64,000 nucleotides of DNA from Dermatemys mawii (lineage: Eukaryota; Chordata; Testudines; Dermatemydidae). How positions within the stretch are numbered: the stretch's first letter is position 1; each line of letters begins with the position of its first letter. The translations under genes and the position numbers were made by a program. Below the pieces are notes generated by a model. The model was given only the letters and a program-made list of their open reading frames with translations. It did not search any database and was not told the DNA's origin. Shown here one piece after another: positions 13,001 to 22,618 of this stretch. The stretch is from NCBI GenBank assembly GCA_007922305.1, contig ML677351.1:13458575-13522574 (forward strand), given 5' to 3'.

Positions 13001-13917
13001 GCTTATACACTTATTCATTACTCACTGCTTCAAGATCTGATCTGATGCCAGCTTTGGAAGAGCAGTTTTGCAATTTCTTTTCAGATAACTCTTAGAAGTC
13101 ACCATCTAGATAGATTACTGCTAGCTAAACACCACAAGTGGAATCAACATGTGCAGTAACTCGAAGAAAGATGGTTAGTTACTTTATAAGAAACTATGGT
13201 TCATTGAGATGTTCTGCTCATCTTGGTCCTCATGAGCCGTCCTCTGTTCTAGCAACTCAGAAGCTTAGAAATAAGGATCCTAGGCAGCAAAGGAAGTTAG
13301 TGGTAGTTAACGTCACTCTGCCCTTTATCTGCTTTGGGGAGGATGGGGGATTGAGGGCATGCAAGGCACATGTGTGATCCTGGTAAGGAAAATATTCCAC
13401 ACTCCTGGGACCCAATGGACACCATCAGTGGTATCCACGTTTGTGGAACATCTCAAAGAATGAAGATTACTGTAAGGTACGTAACTATTCTTTGTTCATT
13501 TTCAATTTGAGCATTCATTTGACTGGTATCTTGGGAAAGGAGTGTGTTCAAAGGGATAGATCTGGCTCTTGTCGTATACACTGTTTGTGTGACTCATAAA
13601 AACTTACAAATAGTGACAAAACTAGACAGGGCCTAAAGATTTGGGCTTTCAGGTTGCTGGTGTTTGTTTTACCAATGATCAGGAAGAATTAACAACTCCA
13701 GGACTGCAAATTATATGCTTAGAGGGAGAGTACAGAAACTGAAACTTCTTTATCTTCCCTCTCCCGTTTTAGGAAAGCTAGGCTTAAAGTTGTTGAGGCT
13801 GACTTGGAAAAAATTGTCAGTGACACTCAGGAAGAAACCGTGGAGAGAGATGTCGAGAAGATCCAAGAGTTGTTAAATCTTCCCAAGAACCCTCTGCCAC
13901 CAGAAGATAAGAAATAG
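836..13917 (+). CDS. TIMMDC1: TIMMDC1, complex I assembly factor of the mitochondrial inner membrane (whole coding span, 7 exons)
   Basis: Seven exons join in phase to 768 bp, that is 255 residues plus stop. The product belongs to the Tim17/Tim22/Tim23 family and is known as TIMMDC1 (C3orf1), a multi-pass inner-membrane protein that helps assemble the ND1-containing membrane arm of respiratory complex I. Recognition rests on the GWxRLREL motif near residue 27, the block G60-W-M-Y-G-G-L-P-A-F followed by [10 protein letters not shown] (residues 75-84), and GFIRYGWRW (102-110). Four hydrophobic, glycine-rich segments lie at about 54-70, 113-131, 137-156 and 158-182, followed by a charged C-terminal tail. 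The start at 836 gives an N terminus about 30 residues shorter than the human protein (285 aa); I see no in-frame upstream ATG with a long open frame. Introns: 2220, 1865, 923, 1045, 899 and 5362 bp. Confidence 0.95.
1030..1660 (+). repeat. Low-complexity / microsatellite tract (CA/GT, CCAT, TCTA)
   Basis: A pyrimidine-rich tract directly downstream of exon 1. It contains CACACA runs, TCCATCCAT runs and a TCTATCTA (GATA-class) run near 1340-1362, repeated imperfectly near 1600-1626. The apparent long open frames here are by-products of low complexity. Confidence 0.85.
1661..3165 (+). other. TIMMDC1 intron 1, remainder
   Basis: Ordinary AT-rich intron sequence. I see no repeat family I can name with confidence. 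The pyrimidine tract TTATTTCTTTGTGTTAG forms the acceptor at 3165. Confidence 0.5.
3166..3331 (+). CDS. TIMMDC1: TIMMDC1 coding exon 2
   Basis: Acceptor GTGTTAG at 3159-3165, donor GTATGG at 3332. It encodes residues 38-92 after completing Asp37 and includes the first glycine-rich membrane segment (about 54-70) and the strongly conserved [10 protein letters not shown] motif. It ends exactly on a codon boundary. Confidence 0.95.
3414..3832 (-). mobile_element. hAT-type non-autonomous element beginning 80 bp after exon 2
   Basis: A GC-rich insertion in intron 2. The right end reads GGGCCGTAGTTTACCCACCC; the left end, GGAGGGGTGCATAGTACGGC, is a decayed inverse of it. The flanks CTGTAAT and CTGTCGAT look like a degraded 8-bp duplication. 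The GGCCAGATCTGGCCC block near 3792 is typical of this repeat class. Ends are approximate. Confidence 0.65.
3833..5196 (+). other. TIMMDC1 intron 2, remainder
   Basis: AT-rich intron, notably A/T-rich between 4130 and 5000. No exon-like segment or nameable repeat seen. Confidence 0.45.
5197..5285 (+). CDS. TIMMDC1: TIMMDC1 coding exon 3
   Basis: Acceptor CCCCATAG, donor GTAAGT at 5286. It encodes residues 93-121 plus two bases (AA), and contains the [17 protein letters not shown] block leading into the second membrane segment. Confidence 0.95.
5286..6208 (+). other. TIMMDC1 intron 3
   Basis: 923-bp intron. No repeat or exon-like segment recognised. Confidence 0.5.
6209..6276 (+). CDS. TIMMDC1: TIMMDC1 coding exon 4
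   Basis: Acceptor GCTTGCAG, donor GTGAGA at 6277. It completes Asn122 and encodes residues 123-144 (loop with [12 protein letters not shown]) plus the first base of Ala145. Confidence 0.93.
6345..6560 (+). repeat. MIR/CORE-type tRNA-derived SINE (diverged)
   Basis: Carries the tell-tale order of a MIR-like SINE in degraded form: a GGTTAATTATTTAACC block, then GTGTGCCTGTTTCCCAT, then a run ending in AGTGATAA. Located in intron 4. Family assignment is by eye only. Confidence 0.5.
7322..7400 (+). CDS. TIMMDC1: TIMMDC1 coding exon 5
   Basis: Acceptor GTGTTTTAG, donor GTAAGT at 7401. Encodes the third and the beginning of the fourth hydrophobic segments (residues 145-171, [11 protein letters not shown] and [10 protein letters not shown]), glycine spaced as in Tim17 family helices. 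Confidence 0.94.
7850..8060 (+). repeat. MIR/CORE-type tRNA-derived SINE
   Basis: Shows the SINE body GACCAAATCACTTAGCTTC, then TCTGTGCCTGTTTTCCCAG and CTGTAAAATTTTAACAATAC, a diverged match to the familiar MIR-like core. Located in intron 5, plus orientation. Confidence 0.6.
8300..8410 (+). CDS. TIMMDC1: TIMMDC1 coding exon 6
   Basis: Acceptor ATCTCTTAG, donor GTGAGA at 8411. Encodes residues 171-207 plus two bases of Trp208. It starts with [13 protein letters not shown], the end of the last membrane segment, then a basic/acidic amphipathic stretch ([19 protein letters not shown]). Confidence 0.95.
10496..10709. mobile_element. hAT-type MITE nested in the DIRS element
   Basis: 214-bp GC-rich element with inverted ends CAGTGGTCTTCAAACT and its inverse near AAGTTTGAAGACCCCTG. 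Target duplication CTTTAGAT (10,488-10,495) versus CTTTAGAC (10,710-10,717), 7 of 8 bases. The interior has a GCGGCATTTCGGCGG block shared with the element at 35,451. Confidence 0.88.
11150..11830 (+). pseudogene. DIRS reverse transcriptase / RNase H remnant
   Basis: Frame-broken coding remnant. The conserved block around [11 protein letters not shown] is readable at 11,349-11,381; downstream pieces resemble the DIRS RT-RNase H connection. Several in-frame stops and frame changes make it non-functional. Confidence 0.65.
11846..12240 (-). mobile_element. CR1 LINE 3' tail
   Basis: Reads as the reverse complement of a CR1 3' end: it begins CATAGATTCTAAGGTCAGAA, then CATCTGATCGGACCTCCTGT, CAGTCTTGATTTAAACATG and CTGAATTTGTCTAGCTTCA. 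The same subfamily occurs at 63,155-63,445. It is inserted in the DIRS element. Confidence 0.85.
12239..12520. mobile_element. MITE with CTAAGGGCTGGGCTACACTT inverted ends
   Basis: About 282 bp. The left end CTAAGGGCTGGGCTACACTT matches the inverse of the right end (CTTAGGGTATGGCTACACTT when reverse-complemented) at 16 of 20 positions. It abuts or interrupts the CR1 tail. Superfamily not certain. Confidence 0.75.
13773..13917 (+). CDS. TIMMDC1: TIMMDC1 coding exon 7 (terminal)
   Basis: Acceptor CTCCCGTTTTAG at 13,761-13,772; stop TAG at 13,915-13,917. It completes Trp208 and encodes residues 209-255, an acidic/basic helical tail ending near [15 protein letters not shown]. The LLNLP motif matches the C-terminal region of the human protein. 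Confidence 0.94.
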
Positions 13918-14535
13918 TCTGAGCACTAAATTCGATCAAGGCATCTTGGAAGACTGGCATGAATCTTTCTGTATCCATTTCGTTTTCTTTCTTTTCTTTT
14001 TTTTGTGGCAGCAGCAGTTTGACGATAATGTTGTGGATATGCATCATGATGGTTTGAGATCTTCAACTGGAGCAATGAGGAGTGAGCTGTGTTTTATGTG
14101 AGGGCAGCAACAGAACTCTTAGTGGCTACTTCACCCTTGAATGTCCCGGGGCCACGTCTTAATGCAATATACACAGAGAAAGGGGCGGGGGGGGTCATTA
14201 GTGCTGCCAGAGTGCATATCCTTGTGCTACTGTAGTGAGTGGCATGATAGCCAAGTCTAGGAGCTGCCACTCTCCCAAAGAAGCCTGTAATGACCTTTTT
14301 ATCCTTATTTGAAAACAGAATTCAGTGTTGGTGAAAGTGGCTGCACCAACAGCGCTGGAATCCTGCCTATCCACTGCCCAGGTGCAGTGTCCATGCTCGT
14401 TCCCTCCACTCTATTTCTTCAGCGTACCTCAGCCCTGCCCTGGTAGGAACAGTGCTACGGATTCGAAGAGTTTGGTGACTGTGGCCTACTCAGGTTTTAG
14501 GCATTTTGCAGAAATAAATGGTTCTCAGTTTTCCA
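13918..14535 (+). other. TIMMDC1: TIMMDC1 3' UTR with candidate poly(A) signal
   Basis: Sequence after the stop codon. The first convincing AATAAA on the plus strand is at 14,513-14,518, so a transcript end near 14,535 is likely; this is inference. Confidence 0.5.
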
Positions 14536-16459
14536 AACAAGACTTGACAGTGTCAGGATCATACAAAAAATGCCTGACAAGGACATACTTTGGGTTCCTC
14601 TATAGCAGGTTGTCCTCCCTTTTGCAGGAGGAGGATACAACAAGCTTGACCACATGTTGGGAGGAGAGCCTAGCATTAGACACATTTTAACAAAAAATTA
14701 CAATTAAGTTACAAACCACAGGATCCCCTTGGAGGAAAACTGTTGGAAATTCTATATAACAGACATAACTGCTCATGTTGTCTAGACTGTCTTGTCTGCT
14801 AGAGTCTCTTCTTATGGTGGTCATACAAAATATTGTAATTGAGCTCACCAGCAAGACCGCTGCCAGAGACGATGAGAGTTAAGTCGTGTGGCCCCATTCA
14901 GGCTCCTGAGGCTGACAACCCTAATTCTCATAGCAAGAGCAAACAGCCATTACAACTTTGTCATGAAAATCTAGGCCTGGCTTTGAATGATAACAGCCTG
15001 TGGCGGAAAGAGCTCTGGATCCCTTCACCTCTTCATGCTGGGCTAATGCCAGTTTTTAGTAATGCTCATAGTTTACTCCCTGTAACACTGAGATCATAGC
15101 TGCCCCTCCCTGCTCTGTGTAATGGAAGAAAAGTCCCAGCAAGGTAAAGACAGGAAACTGTTGACAGGATCAGGGACTAGGTATGTAGCTTCTCCCCTCA
15201 CGGTTCAGCCAGGTACATGTCATTAAATTCTGCCTAAAAGTGTTATTCCTCCGTTTCCAGGTTGCTGTTAACATCTGCACAGCTCAGTCAGCAGAGCATG
15301 TCCCACCCACCCAAACTCGGTTCCTCACACAACTTGTTTAAATGAGGGACTGGTTTTCAGAAATGAGCATCGTCTCTAGCAACTAGACACTAGTTTTTCC
15401 ATAGAAGGAAAAAAATGCATTTTACTGGTAGGCTTGTCTTGTTTCTTAACCTACTACAAGGGGAGAAAGTTGTACAGCTAGGGCTCTGCTTCATTGTTGG
15501 CCTCACTCTTCCTCCACCCATATGTATACATAATCAACAATGTTTCCACAGCCCCCACCAAACATACGTTTTTGCCACTCTAGGTATGTGACATTGCTTT
15601 TCAGCCATGCCCAATTGTCAAATTTTTTCACGCTCATATACTTTCTTGCTTCCCCATTCCTTGTAAGCACCCCACTTCCCCCACCTTAATTATGAGCTGT
15701 ATGCTGACCTAGCTCATTGCTCCCTCTTCCTCTTTTAATGAGTGTTTTGGAAATGATGATTAATGAGACAATTTCTTGTGCAGGGTGGAATGCGTGTTAG
15801 AAAACTCATCAGAGCAAAGCTAGTTTTATAGAGCTTTTTCCCTCAATGAGGGTCAAAGGCTGTGGTTTAGCATTAGAAGCTGATTCACTTGCTCTTTTCA
15901 AAAGTCAGAATTGAACCACCCTCCTTGATGCATTTCCTGCCCAGTCTGTTTCCCCCTGTACTTCCTCATTTTGTATAATCCCAGCCCCTGCTTCTGTCAT
16001 GGTTCAGAATGGGGGAATGAGGTGCTGGATCTGAACTATGTCTTTCAAAAAGCATTTTTACTAGTGGTAAGAAGTGGCATGTTGCACAAACACTACAGGC
16101 TTTTAGTTATGAGATAAGTTCACGGTGGAGTGGGTGTGTGCGCGTGTGTGTGTGTGTGTGCGTGCTTAGCATATCTGCTGCGTCAATGCTATAGTGGAGG
16201 GCCATGGGTGTGGAGTTGAAGGGGGAATTAGAGAAGAGCCCTTCAGGCTACTGCTGAGACTGTGCAAAGAGGCATTAGTTATCGCTGATGAAGTCTGTGA
16301 CTACCAGTGCCCGACCTGCTCTTTTACTGCCTGGAATGCTGACAAAATGGGGAGTTAACACATGCACGCTGGCTTTTGCCCCCTGAGAGTTGGTGCTGAC
16401 CTGGCATGTGCCAAGTACTGTTGATTCCCACTGGCATTAGCCTTACACACACCTTGCAG
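14536..16459. other. Intergenic sequence between convergent TIMMDC1 and CD80
   Basis: Nothing gene-like is visible. A GT dinucleotide run lies at about 16,132-16,163. Either 3' UTR could extend here. Confidence 0.45.
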
Positions 16460-17225
16460 GACTGGGCTTTATGATGCAGGCTCCCTTTCCACCTCAGGCC
16501 CTGTTGGCTGAGGATTGCCTTGGTGTAACTTACCAGCCTTGCACATACTCACTCTAGCATGGCAACCAACTGGCTGGAGCCTGACCTGACATACAGCTAG
16601 AGCAGGGGGTGGGCCTGTGGGACTGTCCTGCCCCGCCTTTGAGTTCCTGGTAGTGGAGGCTTCCCTAGGTCCCTCACCCACTGTTGCCCCCTCGTCCGGC
16701 GCAATGCCACTGTGCGGGCAGCACTCCTGTTGGGCATGTGTTTGACTCTGGCCGGGCAGAGGCTGCCAGACATGCTGCTCCATGTGGCATGATAAGGGGG
16801 CAGGGAGTTTTGAGGGGGTGGGGGGCAGGGAGCAGGGGTGTGTGTGTGTGTGCGCGCGCAGTTGGATGGGGTAAGGTTCTGGGGTGGTGGTGGTTAGAGT
16901 ATGGGGAAGGGTGGCGGGAGGGTTGGATAGGCATGGGAGTCCCAGGGATATGTCAGGGGGCAGAGGTGTGGATAGGGGTTGGGTAGTTAGGAGATTGGGG
17001 GTGGGGGGGGGCTGGGTTGGATAGCGAGTGGGGTCCTGGGAGGGGGCAGTCATGGGATAAGGAGTGAGGATAGGGTTGGATGTGTCACTGGTTCTGAGGG
17101 GGGGCAGTTGGGAAGTGGAAGGGAGCGGTCGGGGGGGCCAGGCTGTTTGCGGAGGCACAGCCTTACAGTTTCGTAATCCCTATGTGGCCCTTGGGCCAAA
17201 ACGTTTGGCCCCCCCACCTGGGCTA
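16460..17225 (-). repeat. GC-rich repeat, probably a truncated hAT non-autonomous element
   Basis: GC-rich, G-run-dominated block ending CCCTTGGGCCAAAACGTTTGGCCC, the end typical of the same large hAT family as 3414-3832. It contains a GT/GC run at 16,838-16,860. Long open frames on both strands are composition artefacts. The left boundary is not clear. Confidence 0.5.
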
Positions 17226-17714
17226 GAGCCACAAAAGCCTACAGCACCTAGCTCCCACTTTAAACCAAGTCCAACCCTTAGAGCTGCAGACCGCTCCCTC
17301 AGCTGCCACCTCGCTCAGTGTCTCAGTTCCATGGGCACCAACATTTCTGCCAGTAACACCCTGATACCACCACATGGTTTGGCCCCCCTAAGCCCTGGCA
17401 AACGTCTCACACTAGTTCTAACCACTGGGCTAGCGGGAATAATGGGGAGGAGGGCCAGGGTGATGGCACCATCACAACCATGTTTTGCGGGAAAGGTCGG
17501 CCCTGGTATAAGGGCCTACCTCTAGGGCTAGGAGACTGTGAAGCCTGCATGTAAAGCAGCACCTCTCTCACCCAAGGGGCGAGGCCTCACCTGTTGCAAT
17601 CATTTCCTATTTACTCACATACATAGCTTCCTCTGCTCAGCAGGCTGGAGTTTGTGGCGCCCATTCTTAGGTGTCTACCTCTCCCCATGCAGTGTATGTA
17701 AGCACCAGAGTCTA

Positions 17715-17875
17715 GATCAGAGCTCTCAAACTCGCATCACGCTGAGGGCCACATGAGGACTAGGACATTGGCCTGACGGCCTCACTGACACCCCACCTCA
17801 CTCCTGCTGCCCTGGGCCCCCCCTCTCACCCCCCCCATCCCACCCCTTCCATTAAGCCCCACCTTAGGTTTTAGC
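17715..17875 (+). repeat. hAT-like repeat fragment
   Basis: Begins AGATCAGAGCTCTCAAACTC and runs into GAGGGCCACATGAGGAC, resembling the left end of the hAT group whose ends read CAGTG..CTCAAAC. No matching right end found. Confidence 0.4.
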
Positions 17876-20800
17876 CAGTGTAAAAGCTAATGAGCTCCTG
17901 TAGTTTCCCAGCATATATGTTTATTATTAAGAAAAGGAAACAAAATGCAGAGTTTACCCTTTAATACAATTAAGGGGGGAAAAAACCCCATAGAATATCT
18001 TAGCCAAAAATGAAGCTGTTAAACTGAAAGCAGTTCACCTGGTACATTGGTTCAGGCGTTAAATAAGCTGAAAGGTCTCATGGAAACCATGTGCATTTCA
18101 CTGAAAACACCGTGAGACAGTAGAAAACATCATAAAACATATTTTATAGGGGGAAAAATCAAACCCTACATTTCCTGTATTTCTGTCAGTGTGAAATCCT
18201 TTAGCTCAGCTAGAAGGAATTATTTACAATGTCAGAAGGGTATCTGGCGATTTACAAAAGCATGTGCTCCCAAGAAAAACCCTGCCCCAGCGAGCTTACA
18301 GACTAAAGTCAGGTGCGCATATTAAGTAAGGAACAGCTGGAGGAAGAGGGCTGGAGTAAGTATGGCTGTTTTGTTTTGATTTTAAACAAACAGGAAAGCG
18401 TGGCACAGCCACATTTCTAGGAGGCTTCGGAGGAGAGGGGGAAGTTACAGTTAGAGGAGGCACAAAGCTGAGAGTGGGCAGGTCAGTACAGCATGGCATG
18501 GCGGGCAGTGGCCCAGTAGGGGAATGCAGTAGTTAGTTAAAGCTGGCAGGAGCAAGAGTACAGCCTAGTTGCTGGATAGCGTTAAAGACAAAGCAGAAGG
18601 GGTAAGGTAGAATCTGATAAGTTGGGGCAGAGTTATGTTAGTAAATCCCATTGTGCAAGCAGGGTTTTGGTTTTCCCCTCAAAATGAGAAATCGCTCTTT
18701 CCTACACAGTAGGCAATAAAACCATTCAGGCCAAATCTGGATAGGTCCTATCCAATGCTAGAGCCCAAAGCTGGGCTCTTCTGCGCTTCAGTTCTGAATG
18801 GATACAGGGGACAGACTGAGAACAGCAACCATGGACTGATCAGCAGTATCCCAGGCCAGGGTGGTCCCATACCGCCAAATTTTCTGCAAGAAACTAAAGA
18901 CACGGCACACCCCAAGCCTTGTGAAGAAGCAATGGTAACAAGGATGTTGCATTCACACATCCCCACACACCCTTAAGGGGAGCAGACCTGTGTTTTGGGG
19001 AGCTAGACATGAATTTTCTATTTCTTCATGTTACATGCATGTAAGTTAGCTGCTGAGCAATCTGACCACATACGAGTGTTGACTAGGGGAACTACATATA
19101 AAAAGTACCAGTTGGGTGTGTCCGGCATTGGCTGGAATGTGCAGATGAGCTTTGTTTGGCATATCAGCTTCCTCTTTGGGGTGAACTAGCAGAGCTGTGT
19201 CTTTGGTTCACAGCTGGAGAGGTTTTGGAGACACACAAGTCATGAGTACTAGCATTAGTGCTACAAACAAGGCAGATAGCTGTATGCACATTAGTTAGCA
19301 AATGGCCAGGGTGTCAGTATATTAATGTTACTCCAGACTACACTAAATGTTACGGCTGCTGAAATAAGCACAGGACATATTTCCCCCTCTCTGTTCAGTT
19401 CTTCCTTACGGAGTGGCTGAACCTTGTGTCCTCACTGGAGAAGGGGCGCAAGAAGGAGACATCTGTGACTGTCAGGTCCTCAAATACATTCTTAATCCAA
19501 ACTCTACTCCAGGAACTGTACTGGCAGCATGTCCAAGCGCAAGGACCATGCATAGAATAGAACGGATTACAGCTGCCCTCAGCTCTAACAAAGAGGTGCA
19601 GTCTGTGCTTGGCTCAAGAGTGCACATCGGGACCTGTCATCTCCCAAGGGCCAGCCCCTCCTTACTAAAGATGGGCTACCTGGTAAAGCACCACAGGCCA
19701 CCCCTTGCCTTAAGGGCAGCGTCAAAGCCAAACATCCCAAACTCCAAGGAGGCAGACGGTGTACTGGAGCATCAAGATGCTGGCAATAGTTCTTGCAGCT
19801 CATCGGGAAAATAGAGTGTCTTTGGGGTGGCATCAGACACAGGGCTCTGGTGCATTACTGTCCTAACGCTTCTGTGGTGGTGGTGTTTACTCACAAAACA
19901 CCATCTTCCCAGTTCACGTGAGCAGATTTCCTGCCTGCTCCGTCATCCTCTTCTGGCAGAGCCAAACAGTCTATGGAATAAGGCTTGGCCATGGAGGACA
20001 ATGGGGACTGCAGTGCAGAGCACACAGGATACAAGATCTGAGGGGACACAAAGGTTAGATTTTTTTACTCCTAAAACATCAATGAAGATGACTGTCAGAC
20101 AACAGAGGCCATCTTCAGACCCTGTGACAGCATCTAATCCAAAAAGCAGTAGCAGAGAGGGCACTTTGCCTGGGTGAGGGCAGGCACCGCAAGCCACGCA
20201 CCACGAGGGCATCACCCTTCGGGTTGCAATCTGGGCCAGTTTTTGGTCCTTGTGAGAGCCTGCAGGTTGTCTGGGGAGAGCGTTTACTTCAGGCAGTAAA
20301 GATGAATCAGCAGCAAACCAGACTGTGACTTACAATGCACTCTGGTTGGTACTGCTCAGACAAACTCTGAATTTTAGTGTAAGAGACAGTCCCAAGATCA
20401 GCAAAGATCTCAGCAGTTCTGACACCTGATCTCCAGGTCTGCCCACTGGACAGCAGCTATTTCAAGCATCAGGACTGGGAACAACCAAGCATTTACAGAA
20501 AAGCCAGGAGGATTTTGAGAAAGAGGAATGCAGTGGAATGAATTTATTCAGTAGGGAAACTCCTACCATAGAATCTGCGCTGATAAACCCCCTCAGACTA
20601 CTTGCTAACCAAGATTTAGTATCTGTTCCAGATGGGGCCTTCCCCGCAGGACAGTGAGAGTGGGTGGCTGGGTTTGGAAATGAGAAAAACCAACTGCGAT
20701 GATTTCCCCTTCCTTCATTCTCAGCATGTCAAGTTGTGAGCCCATCCATTCGCAGAACAGAAAGACAAACAAAACATGACCTGCTAGGACTTTGCAACTG

Positions 20801-21502
20801 TCACCATGCAGCACACACTGGCCACTGGAACAGCAGAGAGAAAACCTAGGTCATTCCCCTCAAAACAATAATAATTATTTATTAATAATTACTAGCACTT
20901 TTTGCACAGATCCACACTCCGCTCTCCCCCTATTCCTTCCCCTGGCTGCTAGGAGAACAGTGTTTAAGACACAGTTGAGCAGTTCCAATTCCATCCCCAA
21001 CCCCAGGCATTTGACAGCAGCATCTCAGAAATCTTTAATTCTGAGCCTTAATAGCATTTATTTTTTTCCTCTGCTTTGATTCCCGATTATCAGCCTGGAT
21101 CCTCAAGAGGAAGAGTCAGCTGTAAATCAAGTCAGGTATCAGGAATACGGAGAGGGACTCCTCAATTCCCAAAGTCATTGTAGAAGTGTAACCAGAGTTT
21201 TTCCTCACTCTGTCATTACAGGGCAGTGACCCACCTCTGCTTCCATTTTCTAACACCCCCATTTTCATGCTGATCCTTCCCCAGAAACCTGCCCAGCATC
21301 TTTCACTTGATCTGTCAAAAATAAATAGCACTTTCAAGCCACCTCCTCCTGCTGGGGCTCCTAATGAATCTATTTGATACCTCACACCCTGCCGCCCACC
21401 TCACTGCTCACATTGGAAATCCTGAGAGGGCGAAAACTCTCCTCAAGCTGCTGAAGAGGAGGGGGTGGAGGGAAGTGCTTCAGAGATGGATGAGCATTTA
21501 GA
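17876..21502. other. Intergenic region or CD80 3' UTR
   Basis: No gene recognised. Minus-strand AATAAA signals (plus-strand TTTATT) occur at 20,878-20,883 and 21,057-21,062 and could end the CD80 transcript. A repeat tail GCCCCAGCGAGCTTACAGAC at about 18,284 belongs to an old dispersed repeat also seen near 29,035 and 55,780. Confidence 0.35.
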
Positions 21503-21748
21503 GTAGGTCGACGCGGCCCGCTGCAGTGAGCTTCCTAGCCCAGGTTAACAGACTCAGGCTTGCAGGGTTCATGCTACCATGCTAAAAATAGCCAGGTAGA
21601 TGTTGCAGCTCGGGGTCTGAAGTCTGGGGGAGGAGGAGTGGGCAGTCTGCATAGCTAGTTCCAGTGTGGTTATGTGAGCCCCATGAGCCGGAGTCCGTAG
21701 ACCTGGGCTGGGAAGCTCACTGGTGGTGGCTGTGTAGATAGACCTTAG
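21503..21748 (-). mobile_element. MITE (CAGACTCAGGCT / GCTAAAAATAGC family)
   Basis: Shares ACAGACTCAGGCT and TGCTAAAAATAGC with the better-preserved copy at 39,622-39,785. The right end reads CTGTGTAGATAGACCTTAGG; the left end is decayed. Confidence 0.6.
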
Positions 21749-22490
21749 GAGCTGATTATGAAAAATGGAGTTACTCACTCACAGCTATGCCCTCCCTCAA
21801 CACCTCTGGCCCCTGCTCCTTCAACTCTCCCCTCATCATCCTTGTGGCCATTGTATGTAGCAGGAGAGGCATATGGTCTATGTGCAGTTCACCAGAAATA
21901 GTTTCCAGGGGGCCAGGGTAACACGTGGGATTGGTGAGAAGTTGATTGCTGGTGAACAGGTCAAATTGGATTCAGTTGAATAGTGACTGAGAGACATTGC
22001 CCATGAGAGCTGTTTGTGAAGTGAACAAACCCACCTCTAAGGCAATAACCGGCCTTCTGGTCTGCGGTCTCTGCAGAGGAACCAAGAGCTGAATTTATCA
22101 AGAGCTCCTGTTTCTCCCCTGCTAGTCTGAGCTCTGGAGGGGTGGCAAATTGGAGGGGTGGCAGGAGGACAACTTACAATAATGCAGTACCCGTTATACT
22201 GCGAGACGGATCAGGAGACCTGGAGAAACTGAAGACCATTGGCATCTTTCACCATTACTACATTCACGTTAAATATAAACCAAAATCTCTGCAGTTATCC
22301 GGCTGGGAGACACCCACACTGCAGAAGACCATGTCATCTATCCAAATGTGAGTGGCCACAGAGCCCTACAGTCTTGACTCCAGAAAACAACAGAACACTT
22401 TGTGCGCTAAAGTTACCAGCGCATAGCATATGAACATCTCTTTTGCCATCAGCAAACCGGGGGAGAAAGTTACCTGCAAACATGGTCTAA

Positions 22491-22618
22491 TCAGAAAGAT
22501 GCTGCTTCCAATGTTACTTCAGGGCAGTGAATGACAACCCTTAACCCTTCTTTTATTTCAGTTCCCACCGCTGGATCTTGAGGGACAGGGTAGTGAGAGC
22601 ACCGCAGTTGTTCGCAGC
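22491..22618 (-). CDS. CD80: Candidate CD80 cytoplasmic-tail exon
   Basis: A strong minus-strand acceptor, TGTCTTCTTTCCTCAG, is followed by a frame that accepts the phase-1 overhang of the transmembrane exon (G + GC gives Gly281) and stays open 42 codons to TGA at 22,491-22,493. The predicted tail begins GCEQLRCSHYPVPQ. I do not recognise it as a known CD80 tail. An alternative acceptor at 23,223 (TTAATCCACTTAACAG) also opens in phase, so this exon is a proposal, not a firm call. Confidence 0.45.

Larger units (their letters stand above)
9209..13495 (+). mobile_element. DIRS-type tyrosine-recombinase retrotransposon, degraded and interrupted
   Basis: It fills most of the 5.36-kb last intron of TIMMDC1, in sense orientation. 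The reverse-transcriptase active site reads Y-I-D-D-W at 11,349-11,363, preceded by a stretch matching [14 protein letters not shown], the DIRS-style RT block. A cysteine-rich gag-like piece lies near 9,600-9,720. The 3' part (13,130-13,495) carries the terminal GTGGAATCAACATGTGC and GTAAGGTACGTAACT motifs typical of DIRS termini in reptiles. Many stops and frameshifts make it inactive. A hAT MITE (10,496-10,709), a CR1 tail and a further MITE (11,846-12,520) interrupt it. Ends are approximate. Confidence 0.75.

Noticed and set aside
16469..17158. 229-codon minus-strand proline/threonine-rich frame
   Set aside because: Lies in a G-run-rich repeat block; no splice context or similarity.
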